A DNA stretch of 42,617 bases. Source: Candidatus Dojkabacteria bacterium. GTDB lineage: Bacteria; Patescibacteriota; Dojkabacteria; B142; JAFGMG01. The position numbers and the translations under genes are program-made. Each line of letters starts with the position of its first letter. Within the stretch, counting starts at the first letter, position 1. Below are positions 15,907 through 23,467 of this stretch, one piece after another. Below the pieces are notes generated by a model. The model searched no databases. It saw only the letters and a program-made list of their open reading frames with translations, and had not been told where the DNA came from. The stretch covers positions 1 to 42,617 of the forward strand of contig JAFGMG010000012.1 of the NCBI GenBank assembly GCA_016927655.1. Reading direction: 5' to 3'.

Positions 15907-17109
15907 ATGAAATACAAGCCAGATTCAAAAATTCTCACAAAATACGCTGATGTTTTGATCAAATTCGCACTTAATTCCGGGGATGGAATCAAAAAAGACG
16001 AGGTTGTAATTCTGCTGGTTCCTGATATTGCAAAGGGTTTGTTAAAAGAGCTCCAGCGTGCAGTTCTTGAAGAAGGGGCTCATCCAATTGTGAGGCTTCT
16101 GCCGACTGGTCTTAATAGACAATATTATGAGCTTGCAAGTGATGAGCAGATTAAGTTTTTCCCTAGAAGATATAAAAAGGCTTTAGCTGATCTAATTGAT
16201 CATCAAGTTGCAATTATTGCAGATACAAATTTAAAAGAACTAGACGGTATTGAGCCTGAAAAAATAGTTTTATCACAGGAATCCAGAAAGCTAACTCGCG
16301 AATGGCTCGAAGATAAGGAATACAAAGGCAAATTTACTTGGACAGCTGCACTGTATCCAACTACTGCTTATTCAAATGAGTCCGGAATGAGCCTTAAGGA
16401 ATACTGGGCTGAGGTTATTCGTGCCTGCTATCTTGATAAGAAAGACCCTGTTCGCGAGTGGAGGAAGATTTTGAAAGCTCAAGAAATTACTAAAGCCAAA
16501 TTGGACAAACTTAATATTAAAAGTCTGCAAATAAAAGGCGATGATATTGATCTAACGGTAAAAATTGGAGAAAAAAGACGCTGGCTCGGCGGCAGCGGGA
16601 GAAATATTCCAAGCTACGAGTTATTTATCAGTCCGGATTGGAGAGGGACCGAGGGCTATATCAAATTTAACCAGCCTCTTTTTATGTATGGAAATAAAAT
16701 CAAAGATATAGAACTGTGGTTTAAAAAGGGTAAAGTCATCAAAGCTGATGCAAGCTACAACAAGCCTCTTCTTTTGAAAATGATTGAGCGCAAAAATGCC
16801 GATAAAGTTGGTGAATTTTCACTTACTGATAGGAAATTCTCCAGAATTCACAAATTTATGGCGAATACACTTTATGATGAAAATATCGGCGGCAGGTACG
16901 GCAATATGCACATTGCTCTTGGGCTTGCATACAAAGAAAGCTACACAGGAGATATTCAATCTATGAAAAAACCTGACTGGACAAAAGCAGGATTTAACCA
17001 GTCAGCCGAACACAAGGACATCATAAATACTCAGAAAAAGACCGTGACTGCTATATTGCCTGGAGGGAAGAAAAAAATTATTTACAAGAATGGGGAATTT
17101 CTTGTTTAA
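15907..17109 (+). CDS. M29 family metallo-aminopeptidase
   Basis: A 400-aa thermophilic-type aminopeptidase (AmpS/AmpII/PepS family), which removes N-terminal residues using a two-metal centre. Metal-ligand regions are visible: the Glu in RNIPSYELFISP, the Glu of VGEFSL, the His of the TLYDENIGG...GNMHIALG region, and the late AEHKDIINT (His and Asp). Length is typical for M29 (about 400-415). It is transcribed alone and divergently from lysS. It probably takes part in cytosolic peptide turnover. There is no signal peptide. Confidence 0.9.
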   Translation: MKYKPDSKILTKYADVLIKFALNSGDGIKKDEVVILLVPDIAKGLLKELQRAVLEEGAHPIVRLLPTGLNRQYYELASDEQIKFFPRRYKKALADLIDHQVAIIADTNLKELDGIEPEKIVLSQESRKLTREWLEDKEYKGKFTWTAALYPTTAYSNESGMSLKEYWAEVIRACYLDKKDPVREWRKILKAQEITKAKLDKLNIKSLQIKGDDIDLTVKIGEKRRWLGGSGRNIPSYELFISPDWRGTEGYIKFNQPLFMYGNKIKDIELWFKKGKVIKADASYNKPLLLKMIERKNADKVGEFSLTDRKFSRIHKFMANTLYDENIGGRYGNMHIALGLAYKESYTGDIQSMKKPDWTKAGFNQSAEHKDIINTQKKTVTAILPGGKKKIIYKNGEFLV

Positions 17110-17113
17110 AATT

Positions 17114-17563
17114 CTAGTTTGAGTAACCGAATGATCCGCTTGTGCTATAGGTTAGATAAGTATTGTTTTTTAGCAGCTCAGTTGTATTTTTTGTCATATC
17201 ATAGCTTCTGATTTCTCCGCCAATTTCTCCGTATTTAACTTTCACATTAGAATAGTCCGTATACTCCTTTAACCACGAAATAGTTTTTACTTCCATTTCA
17301 TCGACTGTTTTGTATCCAGGGTATGTAACGACAAATAAATCTTCGGCTTGTGAATATGATAGCCTGTATTCTTCCTCTACGTATGGCAGCGCTGATTTAA
17401 TATCTTCAATTTGGGCTGGATCCTGCTCTTTATAAACAGTATCTTCATTTGACTCTCTTTTTGTACCGTCGGAAATGAGCGCACTTAGTATGACCAAAAG
17501 AAACACGATCACACCCAGAACAATGATTAGACTTCTATATTTCTTTATATCACTTAAATCCAT
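17114..17563 (-). CDS. Hypothetical single-pass membrane-anchored protein
   Basis: A 149-aa protein with one N-terminal membrane span (about residues 11-30, SLIIVLGVIVFLLVILSALI) and a hydrophilic, presumably extracytoplasmic C-terminal part rich in Tyr, Thr and Asn. No family is recognised. The ATG lies 2 nt after the stop of the large M23 gene, so the two are co-translated and may act together at the cell envelope. Confidence 0.75.
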   Translation of the reverse strand: MDLSDIKKYRSLIIVLGVIVFLLVILSALISDGTKRESNEDTVYKEQDPAQIEDIKSALPYVEEEYRLSYSQAEDLFVVTYPGYKTVDEMEVKTISWLKEYTDYSNVKVKYGEIGGEIRSYDMTKNTTELLKNNTYLTYSTSGSFGYSN

Positions 17564-17565
17564 GA

Positions 17566-20500
17566 TTACGTGTTATTAACTAAATCAACTACCCACTCTA
17601 GATCAATTGGAACAGGGTCATATAAATCCATTATACACTGTCCATTGTCAGTTCTATAGCTTGAAACACCTTGTATTTGAGCAAGCCTATCTAGTACAAG
17701 CAAAACTTCAAATGAAAATCCTGGATTTGTTTCAATTGGACCGTATTTTTGCAGATATTCTCCAGGTCGTTCTGGATTAAATTCATAAAGCATACTACAT
17801 CCATCTAACTTTCTTGTAACGCATGCCAGCTCCTCATCAAAATTCTGCGGAGGAGTACCACAATAAACCCCGCATCCGAACACATCACTTTTGAAGCCCT
17901 TGTTTTTGAATGTTGGGTTCATTCCATTTTCTGATAGCCATATAGATACTAAAAGCTGGAATTTGATGTCATCGTGCGCTTCTTTATACATCTCGTCCAT
18001 GAACTGATTTATCTCTGGTATTGAGTAATAATCTATTTCGTTGTATGAGGCACCTAAATAATCTATATTTTTATTCGCCAGTTTCACTACCCAATTCTTT
18101 ATCTTGTTTTTGCAGCTCTCATCGCATGTGCTGATTTGAATTGGACATGTGTTTATTAATTTTTGCTGCATTTCTCCTACATTACCGTATTCAAAAATCC
18201 CTTCTGTACTTACAGCTTCCTGCGCAATTTCTAATATACGAGCACTTTGATACCCTTCTTCGCCCTCTAATGTCTCACAAACCTCAAGCCCCATGAATCT
18301 ATCCCCAGATCCTGTATATTCATTTTCATCCAAGTACGCCAAAGGATCAACTGTGCAATCAAGGCCATCATAGTCATAGCAGCCTTCGTAGCGAAGTTCG
18401 AAATGCAGATGCGGACCAGTTGAATTCCCGCTGTTTCCTGTGTATCCAATTTGATCGCCTTGTAAGACTGTATCACTAATCGCCACCGAAACAGAATTTA
18501 GATGAGCATAAACGCTGTGAAAATCACCATGATCAATTACAATCAAGCCGCCGTAGCTGCTGTCTTGATACAAACCATTCCCTATTGTCACAGTTTCTCC
18601 CGGATTTCTTGCATAAATTACTTTCCCATCTGCAACTGCAAGAAGTACAGAATTTACAGGCGTTCCTATATCAATACCCGGATGAATCGCTGCATTTGCA
18701 GACAGATAAGGTGTTACTCCATAATATTGAGTGATATTTCTACTTGTAACCGGCCATATTAAATTTACGTTACCAAGTTCTCTATCAGATACTGGAATAT
18801 CTTCCATCGGTATACATTCATTTATGCAGTATTTCGCAGTAAGAAGATCATTCTGGCAAAGCCACTGATTGAGAGGATCAACCTGATACTTCGTGCCTAG
18901 ACAGTCTGTTGTATTGATAAGTCTTATTAAAAGTTCCCTCTTCTGCTCTGACATATTTGAATTATTTTCTATACTGTCTGCTAGATCGCCTAAGTCGCTG
19001 CATGTGAAAATATTGCTAGGATTACCAAGCGTGTCCTGGACTTTTGTAATTATCTGAGATTCAGAAGAAAGATTTAGAAATGTCGTCATTAATTTCAACT
19101 CATCCTTCCTACTATTTAAATAGTCATCTTCAATAGTGTCAGTAAATATCAAACTGCTCCTTTTTGACATATTTACTATCTGGCCAAGCCACGGGATATA
19201 ATGATCTGCAGCTCCAATTGATTTGCCGGTTATCCCTCTCAAATTTTCGGTCACCGGCGCTAGTGACAGGCTTCCGTCAATCAGCTCATATTGAGTACAG
19301 CTCGCATCAGTGGAAAGTGGCTGTTTGTAATCACCTTTAAAGTTTGTTCCGTCGTATAGCTTCTTTTCAGTTTTAACTATTATTCCAGATTGATCTTTGT
19401 GAATAATTTGATATCTCCCATACCACGGATTATCCAGCAATTCTTCTTTGTACATCTGGGCAAGTGCCTGCCCTGCACCCGGTATTTCAATTTTTTCAGT
19501 TGCTACGGTTTGAGCTACTGTATTGCCGTCAATTTTTAAATACGAAGAACTGGCTCCACCGCTGGCATCTATTCTTCCTTCAGATACTGCGTCTAGATAG
19601 CCCTGTCGATCAAATTCGATCATATCATCATAAATTATGATTTCGGGCCCGATTAGATTGTCAGTATTATTTACATGGTTTATGACTCCGCCGCATCTAT
19701 ATTCATCGCCAGTTAATTCAGAGATTGTCAATTTGCTTCCACCTTCTGGGATAGGACCTGTAATTTCTTGTGTAAATGCTGAAGAGTTTGTAGCGTCAAT
19801 GCTATTATATGGCGGGAATCTTGAGTCCAATTCTCTAAGACTCATTGATTCTTCAGAATTTAGGGCCCAATAAATCATACAAGCAAGGGAATTCCCAAGT
19901 GCCGGCATTTGATAATCTGATACTTCTCCATTTTCATGTGTAATTTTTACAAGTCCAGAAAATTGCGCAGCAAGATTAAACTGGCTTGACATTTGTTTAT
20001 CGAACGCACAAGGAGGAAGAAATGGATTTTCATTTGTGCCTGGATAATCCGCTGTGTCATAAAGATTGCTGCTACCCATCCAGTTTAGAAGAGAGAAACC
20101 CGTAATTTGCTGCGTAATGACTGCTCTTGCACTATAACCGCCTAGATCATTTGACTTCATACTTACTCCAGCAAATACATCATCGTATTTGCCCCTGGCT
20201 TGTCCTGATGGGGTAGTGTTTACTCTCTCGCATGATTCAAGGGAAGGATAGTCCGAAACAGCGGAAAGCTTGCACGAATAATCAGACGTTGTCTCGGCTG
20301 TTCGAGCAGAGCATTGTTCAAATAAATACGCCCAGACCTCAGAGCTTATGCTTAAATTTTCGTTTCCAGAGTTGCTTCCTCGCCAGCCCCAGGGAGAAAA
20401 AATATAAACACCATCAATCTTATCCAAATTTGCATTTACAAAACCCAGCAAATTTTCTGCATAGCCATCAATATCTGGTGCTTGATTAATCTGATTAGCT

Positions 20501-21351
20501 CCAAATATTGTGTATTTAACATCTGTTATTCCTTTATCAGCTAAAATCTGTTCATACTTCGCAAACATTGTTGCAAAATTGTCGGCATGACCTGCGCTTT
20601 CTGTATCATATTGAATACTTAAGCCGAAATTAGCAAAATCACTTGCACTTCCTGCCAACTGACCATTCCCATCTCCAAAGTAATTACCTGTGAATTCTGA
20701 AATATAGTTTGCGTTGTTTGGATTGTGATAATTAAATGCTGGGAACACCAAATAATCAACTGTGTTGCTTATCTCTGGGTTATCGTTTGCCTTGAGGCCG
20801 TCTACGACTTCTTTTAGCCATTTCGAACCATCAATCGGAGCATTATCTCCATATTTCCATGCAAGTTCTGTTCTTGGTTCATTTACCGGCATTACTTGAA
20901 TATCTACACCAAGATTGCTTGTCACTTCTATGATAGTTGATATCTTTCTAATCGCATCGGCAGCTTCAAATACATTTGGCTCCTCACCATACCCAAGCCT
21001 AAATAGATGGACTGATTTACCTGATGGAAGTTTTGCAGCCTCGATTATCTGCGATTCTGATGTCCCTGGCAATACAGCTGTACCTACAACTGCTAATCTC
21101 GTTTCATTGTAATAGGCTGCATATGAGTCCCCCGCAGGGACAGATGTCTCAACCCCAGTCTCCAACCCCAAAACGTCGCATGCGCTTGTCTTGTTTTCGA
21201 TTCCGCGGACTTCTCCTGCATATTTCCTTGTGACTTCCTGATCTTCTGCTCTTTGCTTTGCAATAAATATGCTCGCTAGAGCGATGGTTGTTACTCCAAT
21301 AAGCAGGAAAAACGCGAGACGATTATTTTCCTTCGAGGGACTGTTTTTCAT
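17566..21351 (-). CDS. Very large exported M23 endopeptidase with putative GH-like and lytic-transglycosylase-like domains
   Basis: About 1261 aa from the ATG at 21351; an upstream in-frame TTG (21387) and ATG (21360) lie within the promoter, so the later start is preferred. Residue numbers here count from the TTG. A membrane anchor lies at 24-42. Residues about 95-335 look like a TIM-barrel glycoside hydrolase, with PVNEP (N169-E170) as in clan GH-A. The M23 domain (about 875-1015) has all zinc ligands: H902, D906, H962, H993 and H995 (HLHFE); M23 enzymes cut peptidoglycan cross-links. The C-terminal part (1045-1240) contains WLSENGMNP (E1153), resembling the catalytic Glu region of SLT-type lysozymes. 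Many Cys residues suggest an oxidising extracytoplasmic location. Only the M23 assignment is firm. Confidence 0.88.
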   Translation of the reverse strand: MKNSPSKENNRLAFFLLIGVTTIALASIFIAKQRAEDQEVTRKYAGEVRGIENKTSACDVLGLETGVETSVPAGDSYAAYYNETRLAVVGTAVLPGTSESQIIEAAKLPSGKSVHLFRLGYGEEPNVFEAADAIRKISTIIEVTSNLGVDIQVMPVNEPRTELAWKYGDNAPIDGSKWLKEVVDGLKANDNPEISNTVDYLVFPAFNYHNPNNANYISEFTGNYFGDGNGQLAGSASDFANFGLSIQYDTESAGHADNFATMFAKYEQILADKGITDVKYTIFGANQINQAPDIDGYAENLLGFVNANLDKIDGVYIFSPWGWRGSNSGNENLSISSEVWAYLFEQCSARTAETTSDYSCKLSAVSDYPSLESCERVNTTPSGQARGKYDDVFAGVSMKSNDLGGYSARAVITQQITGFSLLNWMGSSNLYDTADYPGTNENPFLPPCAFDKQMSSQFNLAAQFSGLVKITHENGEVSDYQMPALGNSLACMIYWALNSEESMSLRELDSRFPPYNSIDATNSSAFTQEITGPIPEGGSKLTISELTGDEYRCGGVINHVNNTDNLIGPEIIIYDDMIEFDRQGYLDAVSEGRIDASGGASSSYLKIDGNTVAQTVATEKIEIPGAGQALAQMYKEELLDNPWYGRYQIIHKDQSGIIVKTEKKLYDGTNFKGDYKQPLSTDASCTQYELIDGSLSLAPVTENLRGITGKSIGAADHYIPWLGQIVNMSKRSSLIFTDTIEDDYLNSRKDELKLMTTFLNLSSESQIITKVQDTLGNPSNIFTCSDLGDLADSIENNSNMSEQKRELLIRLINTTDCLGTKYQVDPLNQWLCQNDLLTAKYCINECIPMEDIPVSDRELGNVNLIWPVTSRNITQYYGVTPYLSANAAIHPGIDIGTPVNSVLLAVADGKVIYARNPGETVTIGNGLYQDSSYGGLIVIDHGDFHSVYAHLNSVSVAISDTVLQGDQIGYTGNSGNSTGPHLHFELRYEGCYDYDGLDCTVDPLAYLDENEYTGSGDRFMGLEVCETLEGEEGYQSARILEIAQEAVSTEGIFEYGNVGEMQQKLINTCPIQISTCDESCKNKIKNWVVKLANKNIDYLGASYNEIDYYSIPEINQFMDEMYKEAHDDIKFQLLVSIWLSENGMNPTFKNKGFKSDVFGCGVYCGTPPQNFDEELACVTRKLDGCSMLYEFNPERPGEYLQKYGPIETNPGFSFEVLLVLDRLAQIQGVSSYRTDNGQCIMDLYDPVPIDLEWVVDLVNNT

Positions 21352-21358
21352 TATTCTC

Positions 21359-21387
21359 ATTCTAGAGAAGTTTGACTCAATTGACAA
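21359..21387 (-). promoter_or_regulatory. Promoter of the M23 gene (leaderless layout)
   Basis: Minus strand: -35 TTGTCA (21382-21387), 17-bp spacer, -10 TAGAAT (21359-21364). Seven nt separate the -10 from the ATG at 21351, so the transcript should begin at the start codon. Its -35 overlaps, on the opposite strand, the -35 of the divergent methyltransferase promoter. Confidence 0.6.
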
Positions 21388-21409
21388 CTCGGAAGGGTTT
21401 TATCATAAT
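21381..21409 (+). promoter_or_regulatory. Promoter of the PCMT gene (leaderless layout)
   Basis: Plus strand: perfect -35 TTGACA (21381-21386), 17-bp spacer, -10 CATAAT (21404-21409), then 6 nt and the ATG at 21416. It shares five base pairs of the -35 box with the opposing M23 promoter, so the two probably compete for polymerase. Confidence 0.6.
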
Positions 21410-21415
21410 AATTCT

Positions 21416-22087
21416 ATGCAGGATCAATTCGGCTCACACAAACTTTATACCTGGACACATGCACATCTTGTAAATGTTCTTTGTGGCGGAGCAGACCCGA
21501 TTTTAAAGGACCCGTTCCTTATAAACGCTTTTAAAAACATAGACCGCGCAGATTTTGTCCCTGAAAATCTAAAAGGAGAAGCTTATTCTGATAAACCACT
21601 CGAAATTGGCTATGGACAGACTATTTCGCAGCCGACAACAGTTGCAAAAATGCTTTCCCTTTTACGCCCAAGAGAAGGGAAAAAATATCTCGATATTGGT
21701 GCGGGCTCAGGGTATGCTGCCGCACTACTTGCCTATATAGCAGGTGATGCGGGAAAAGTCTTTGCAATTGAGCGCAATCAGTACCTTGCGGATATGGCCA
21801 GATTAAACATTTCCAAATATCCAAATTTAAGTCCAAGAGTTGAGGTAATTTTCAAAGATGGCTCCAAAGGACTCGTAGAAAAAGCCCCATATGATTTTAT
21901 CCACGCTGCAGCTGCGTTCGATTCTATTCCACTAGAAATCAGAAATCAGCTTGCAATTGGCGGCAGAATGATTGCTCCTACTTCAAAAGACGACATAAGA
22001 CTTATTGAGAGAGTTTCTCCAACTGAATTTGACGAGAGGATTATTCCTGGTTATCTTTTTGTACCAATTATTGAGGGTATTGAATAG
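21416..22087 (+). CDS. pcm: Protein-L-isoaspartate O-methyltransferase (PCMT)
   Basis: A 223-aa SAM-dependent methyltransferase that repairs isoaspartyl residues in damaged proteins. The SAM-binding motif I LDIGAGSGYAAALL, the preceding GYGQTISQPTTVAKML signature and the late NQLAIGGRMIAP segment are all typical. A longer frame runs upstream to 21269 but the extra residues match nothing and lie antisense to the M23 gene. The ATG at 21416, six nt after a good -10 element, is the better start. It ends 6 bp from the convergent 121-aa gene. Confidence 0.92.
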   Translation: MQDQFGSHKLYTWTHAHLVNVLCGGADPILKDPFLINAFKNIDRADFVPENLKGEAYSDKPLEIGYGQTISQPTTVAKMLSLLRPREGKKYLDIGAGSGYAAALLAYIAGDAGKVFAIERNQYLADMARLNISKYPNLSPRVEVIFKDGSKGLVEKAPYDFIHAAAAFDSIPLEIRNQLAIGGRMIAPTSKDDIRLIERVSPTEFDERIIPGYLFVPIIEGIE

Positions 22088-22093
22088 CTGATT

Positions 22094-22459
22094 CTATTCC
22101 TCGCTTTTTCTGAAGTAATATCCAACTACAAATCCAAGAGGACCAGATAAAATTCCAGAAATAGTTAAAAGCACTTCCTGAGTATTATTCAATTGATCTC
22201 CTTCCATGAAAAATCCAAGAATCATTCCAAGACACATCAGAATAATAAATCCAATAAGAAAAATTAGAGCGAAAGTGCTCCTGGTCACTTCACGTTTTTC
22301 TTTGACTTTGAGAAAAGTTTGATTTTCAATCTCGGGAATCTTTTCAATCTTTTCAACACCTTCTTTTTCAAGACCTTCAACAGGAACAGAAGTCACTTCG
22401 AAATCTGGCTCAAAATCTATCTCTGGTGCATTTTCATAATCAGTATTTTTTTGCGCCAT
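22094..22459 (-). CDS. Hypothetical two-pass membrane protein
   Basis: A 121-aa protein with an acidic cytoplasmic N-terminus (about 60 residues, rich in Glu and Pro) and two membrane spans (about 62-86 and 94-115) joined by a short loop, ending in a charged tail YYFRKSEE. No family is recognised. It is the last gene of the five-gene clpC unit. Confidence 0.7.
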   Translation of the reverse strand: MAQKNTDYENAPEIDFEPDFEVTSVPVEGLEKEGVEKIEKIPEIENQTFLKVKEKREVTRSTFALIFLIGFIILMCLGMILGFFMEGDQLNNTQEVLLTISGILSGPLGFVVGYYFRKSEE

Positions 22460-22473
22460 TATTTATACTTCTA

Positions 22474-22713
22474 TTATTTAATCTCAACACGTCTTTTGTA
22501 TTCCTCAAATTCATCCACCTCCCATTTTTGTTCGCTGTTTTTATCTTTAAGCTCGACTTTTCTTCCGATAGATAATTCCAGCAGCGAGATAGCTTTTACA
22601 AGCACTTCACTGGCAGATTTTACCTTCATGTCATTTTGCAGTGCTTTTATTCTTCTGCTTAGACCTTCTGGAAATACAAACGCTAAGTTTTTTTCTTCAG
22701 TTTTTTTCGCCAT
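22474..22713 (-). CDS. Small hypothetical protein, possible ribbon-helix-helix type
   Basis: A 79-aa basic protein. The N-terminal half (LAFVFPEGLSRRIKALQNDM, then a Ser/Ala-rich turn and VLVKAISLLE) has the strand-helix-helix spacing of ribbon-helix-helix DNA-binding proteins, but the match is weak. The tail is charged. It overlaps the end of the preceding 175-aa gene by 17 nt, so it is translationally coupled. Function is unknown. Confidence 0.65.
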   Translation of the reverse strand: MAKKTEEKNLAFVFPEGLSRRIKALQNDMKVKSASEVLVKAISLLELSIGRKVELKDKNSEQKWEVDEFEEYKRRVEIK

Positions 22714-23224
22714 TATTTTTTAATTTTACTGTTATCTGCGCAATACCTGCCGCACTTCCTAAAATTTCAATTAACCTTGCATATATTTCATTATCGAACG
22801 ATTTTACTTCAATTTCAAGCTCGTTTAGAAGCAACTGATTCATTTGGTCAATTATGACATATGCAAAATTATCAAAAATGCATTCAATTGCCGATGCTGC
22901 CAGATCGTTTATATAGTTTATCCGAAGCTCTTTTTTGAGCACATTGCCTAAATTCCTGTCAACCTTGAATCCTTCTAAATAGCTATCTAGCAGCTCAAAT
23001 GAAAATGATTCGTCTATATCGTACATTCTTTCAAATTCAAAAATTGCTCCATCCCCTTTTCTGGCCTCCCTACACATAGAAAGAGCATTTTCAAATTCGA
23101 GTGTTTCGGCAGTTTTTTGTAGCACTGATTCAATTTCCTTATCTTCAATCAGTATCTTTCGTTTTTCATTAGATTCAATTTCTAAAACTAGAGCCTTATT
23201 TTTTTGAGATAATATTCCTTTCAT
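22697..23224 (-). CDS. Hypothetical cytosolic protein
   Basis: A 175-aa acidic protein with no signal peptide or membrane span. An N-terminal beta-rich stretch (KALVLEIESNEKRKILIEDK) precedes a mostly helical body. No family is recognised. It is the third gene of the clpC unit, 6 bp after the 78-aa membrane protein gene. Confidence 0.7.
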   Translation of the reverse strand: MKGILSQKNKALVLEIESNEKRKILIEDKEIESVLQKTAETLEFENALSMCREARKGDGAIFEFERMYDIDESFSFELLDSYLEGFKVDRNLGNVLKKELRINYINDLAASAIECIFDNFAYVIIDQMNQLLLNELEIEVKSFDNEIYARLIEILGSAAGIAQITVKLKNNGEKN

Positions 23225-23230
23225 ATGTGT

Positions 23231-23467
23231 TTATATCACACCAGCAAGCACAAGGACAATAAGCACAACAAAAAGGACCGTTATGATGAAAAATCCCAGT
23301 CCAATAAATGGCCTTGCAAAATTCTGCCAGCCGGTTTGATCAGTCAAATCTTTACTGGATAATCGAAGCGACAAAAAGGATATTGTAGATAGTATCAAAA
23401 TGACTCCTGCCCCGATTCCCACCCATTGTAATATTGTCTCTAAATCGCTGCTTATTTCTGGAATCAT
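23231..23467 (-). CDS. Small two-pass membrane protein
   Basis: A 78-aa protein with two membrane spans (about 12-34 and 51-76) joined by a short polar loop (SSKDLTDQTGWQNFARP). The size and topology recall TrbC/VirB2-like pilins or small accessory membrane proteins, but no diagnostic motif is present. Its ATG follows the clpC stop with no spacer (TAA then ATG), so it is coupled to clpC. Confidence 0.75.
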   Translation of the reverse strand: MIPEISSDLETILQWVGIGAGVILILSTISFLSLRLSSKDLTDQTGWQNFARPFIGLGFFIITVLFVVLIVLVLAGVI

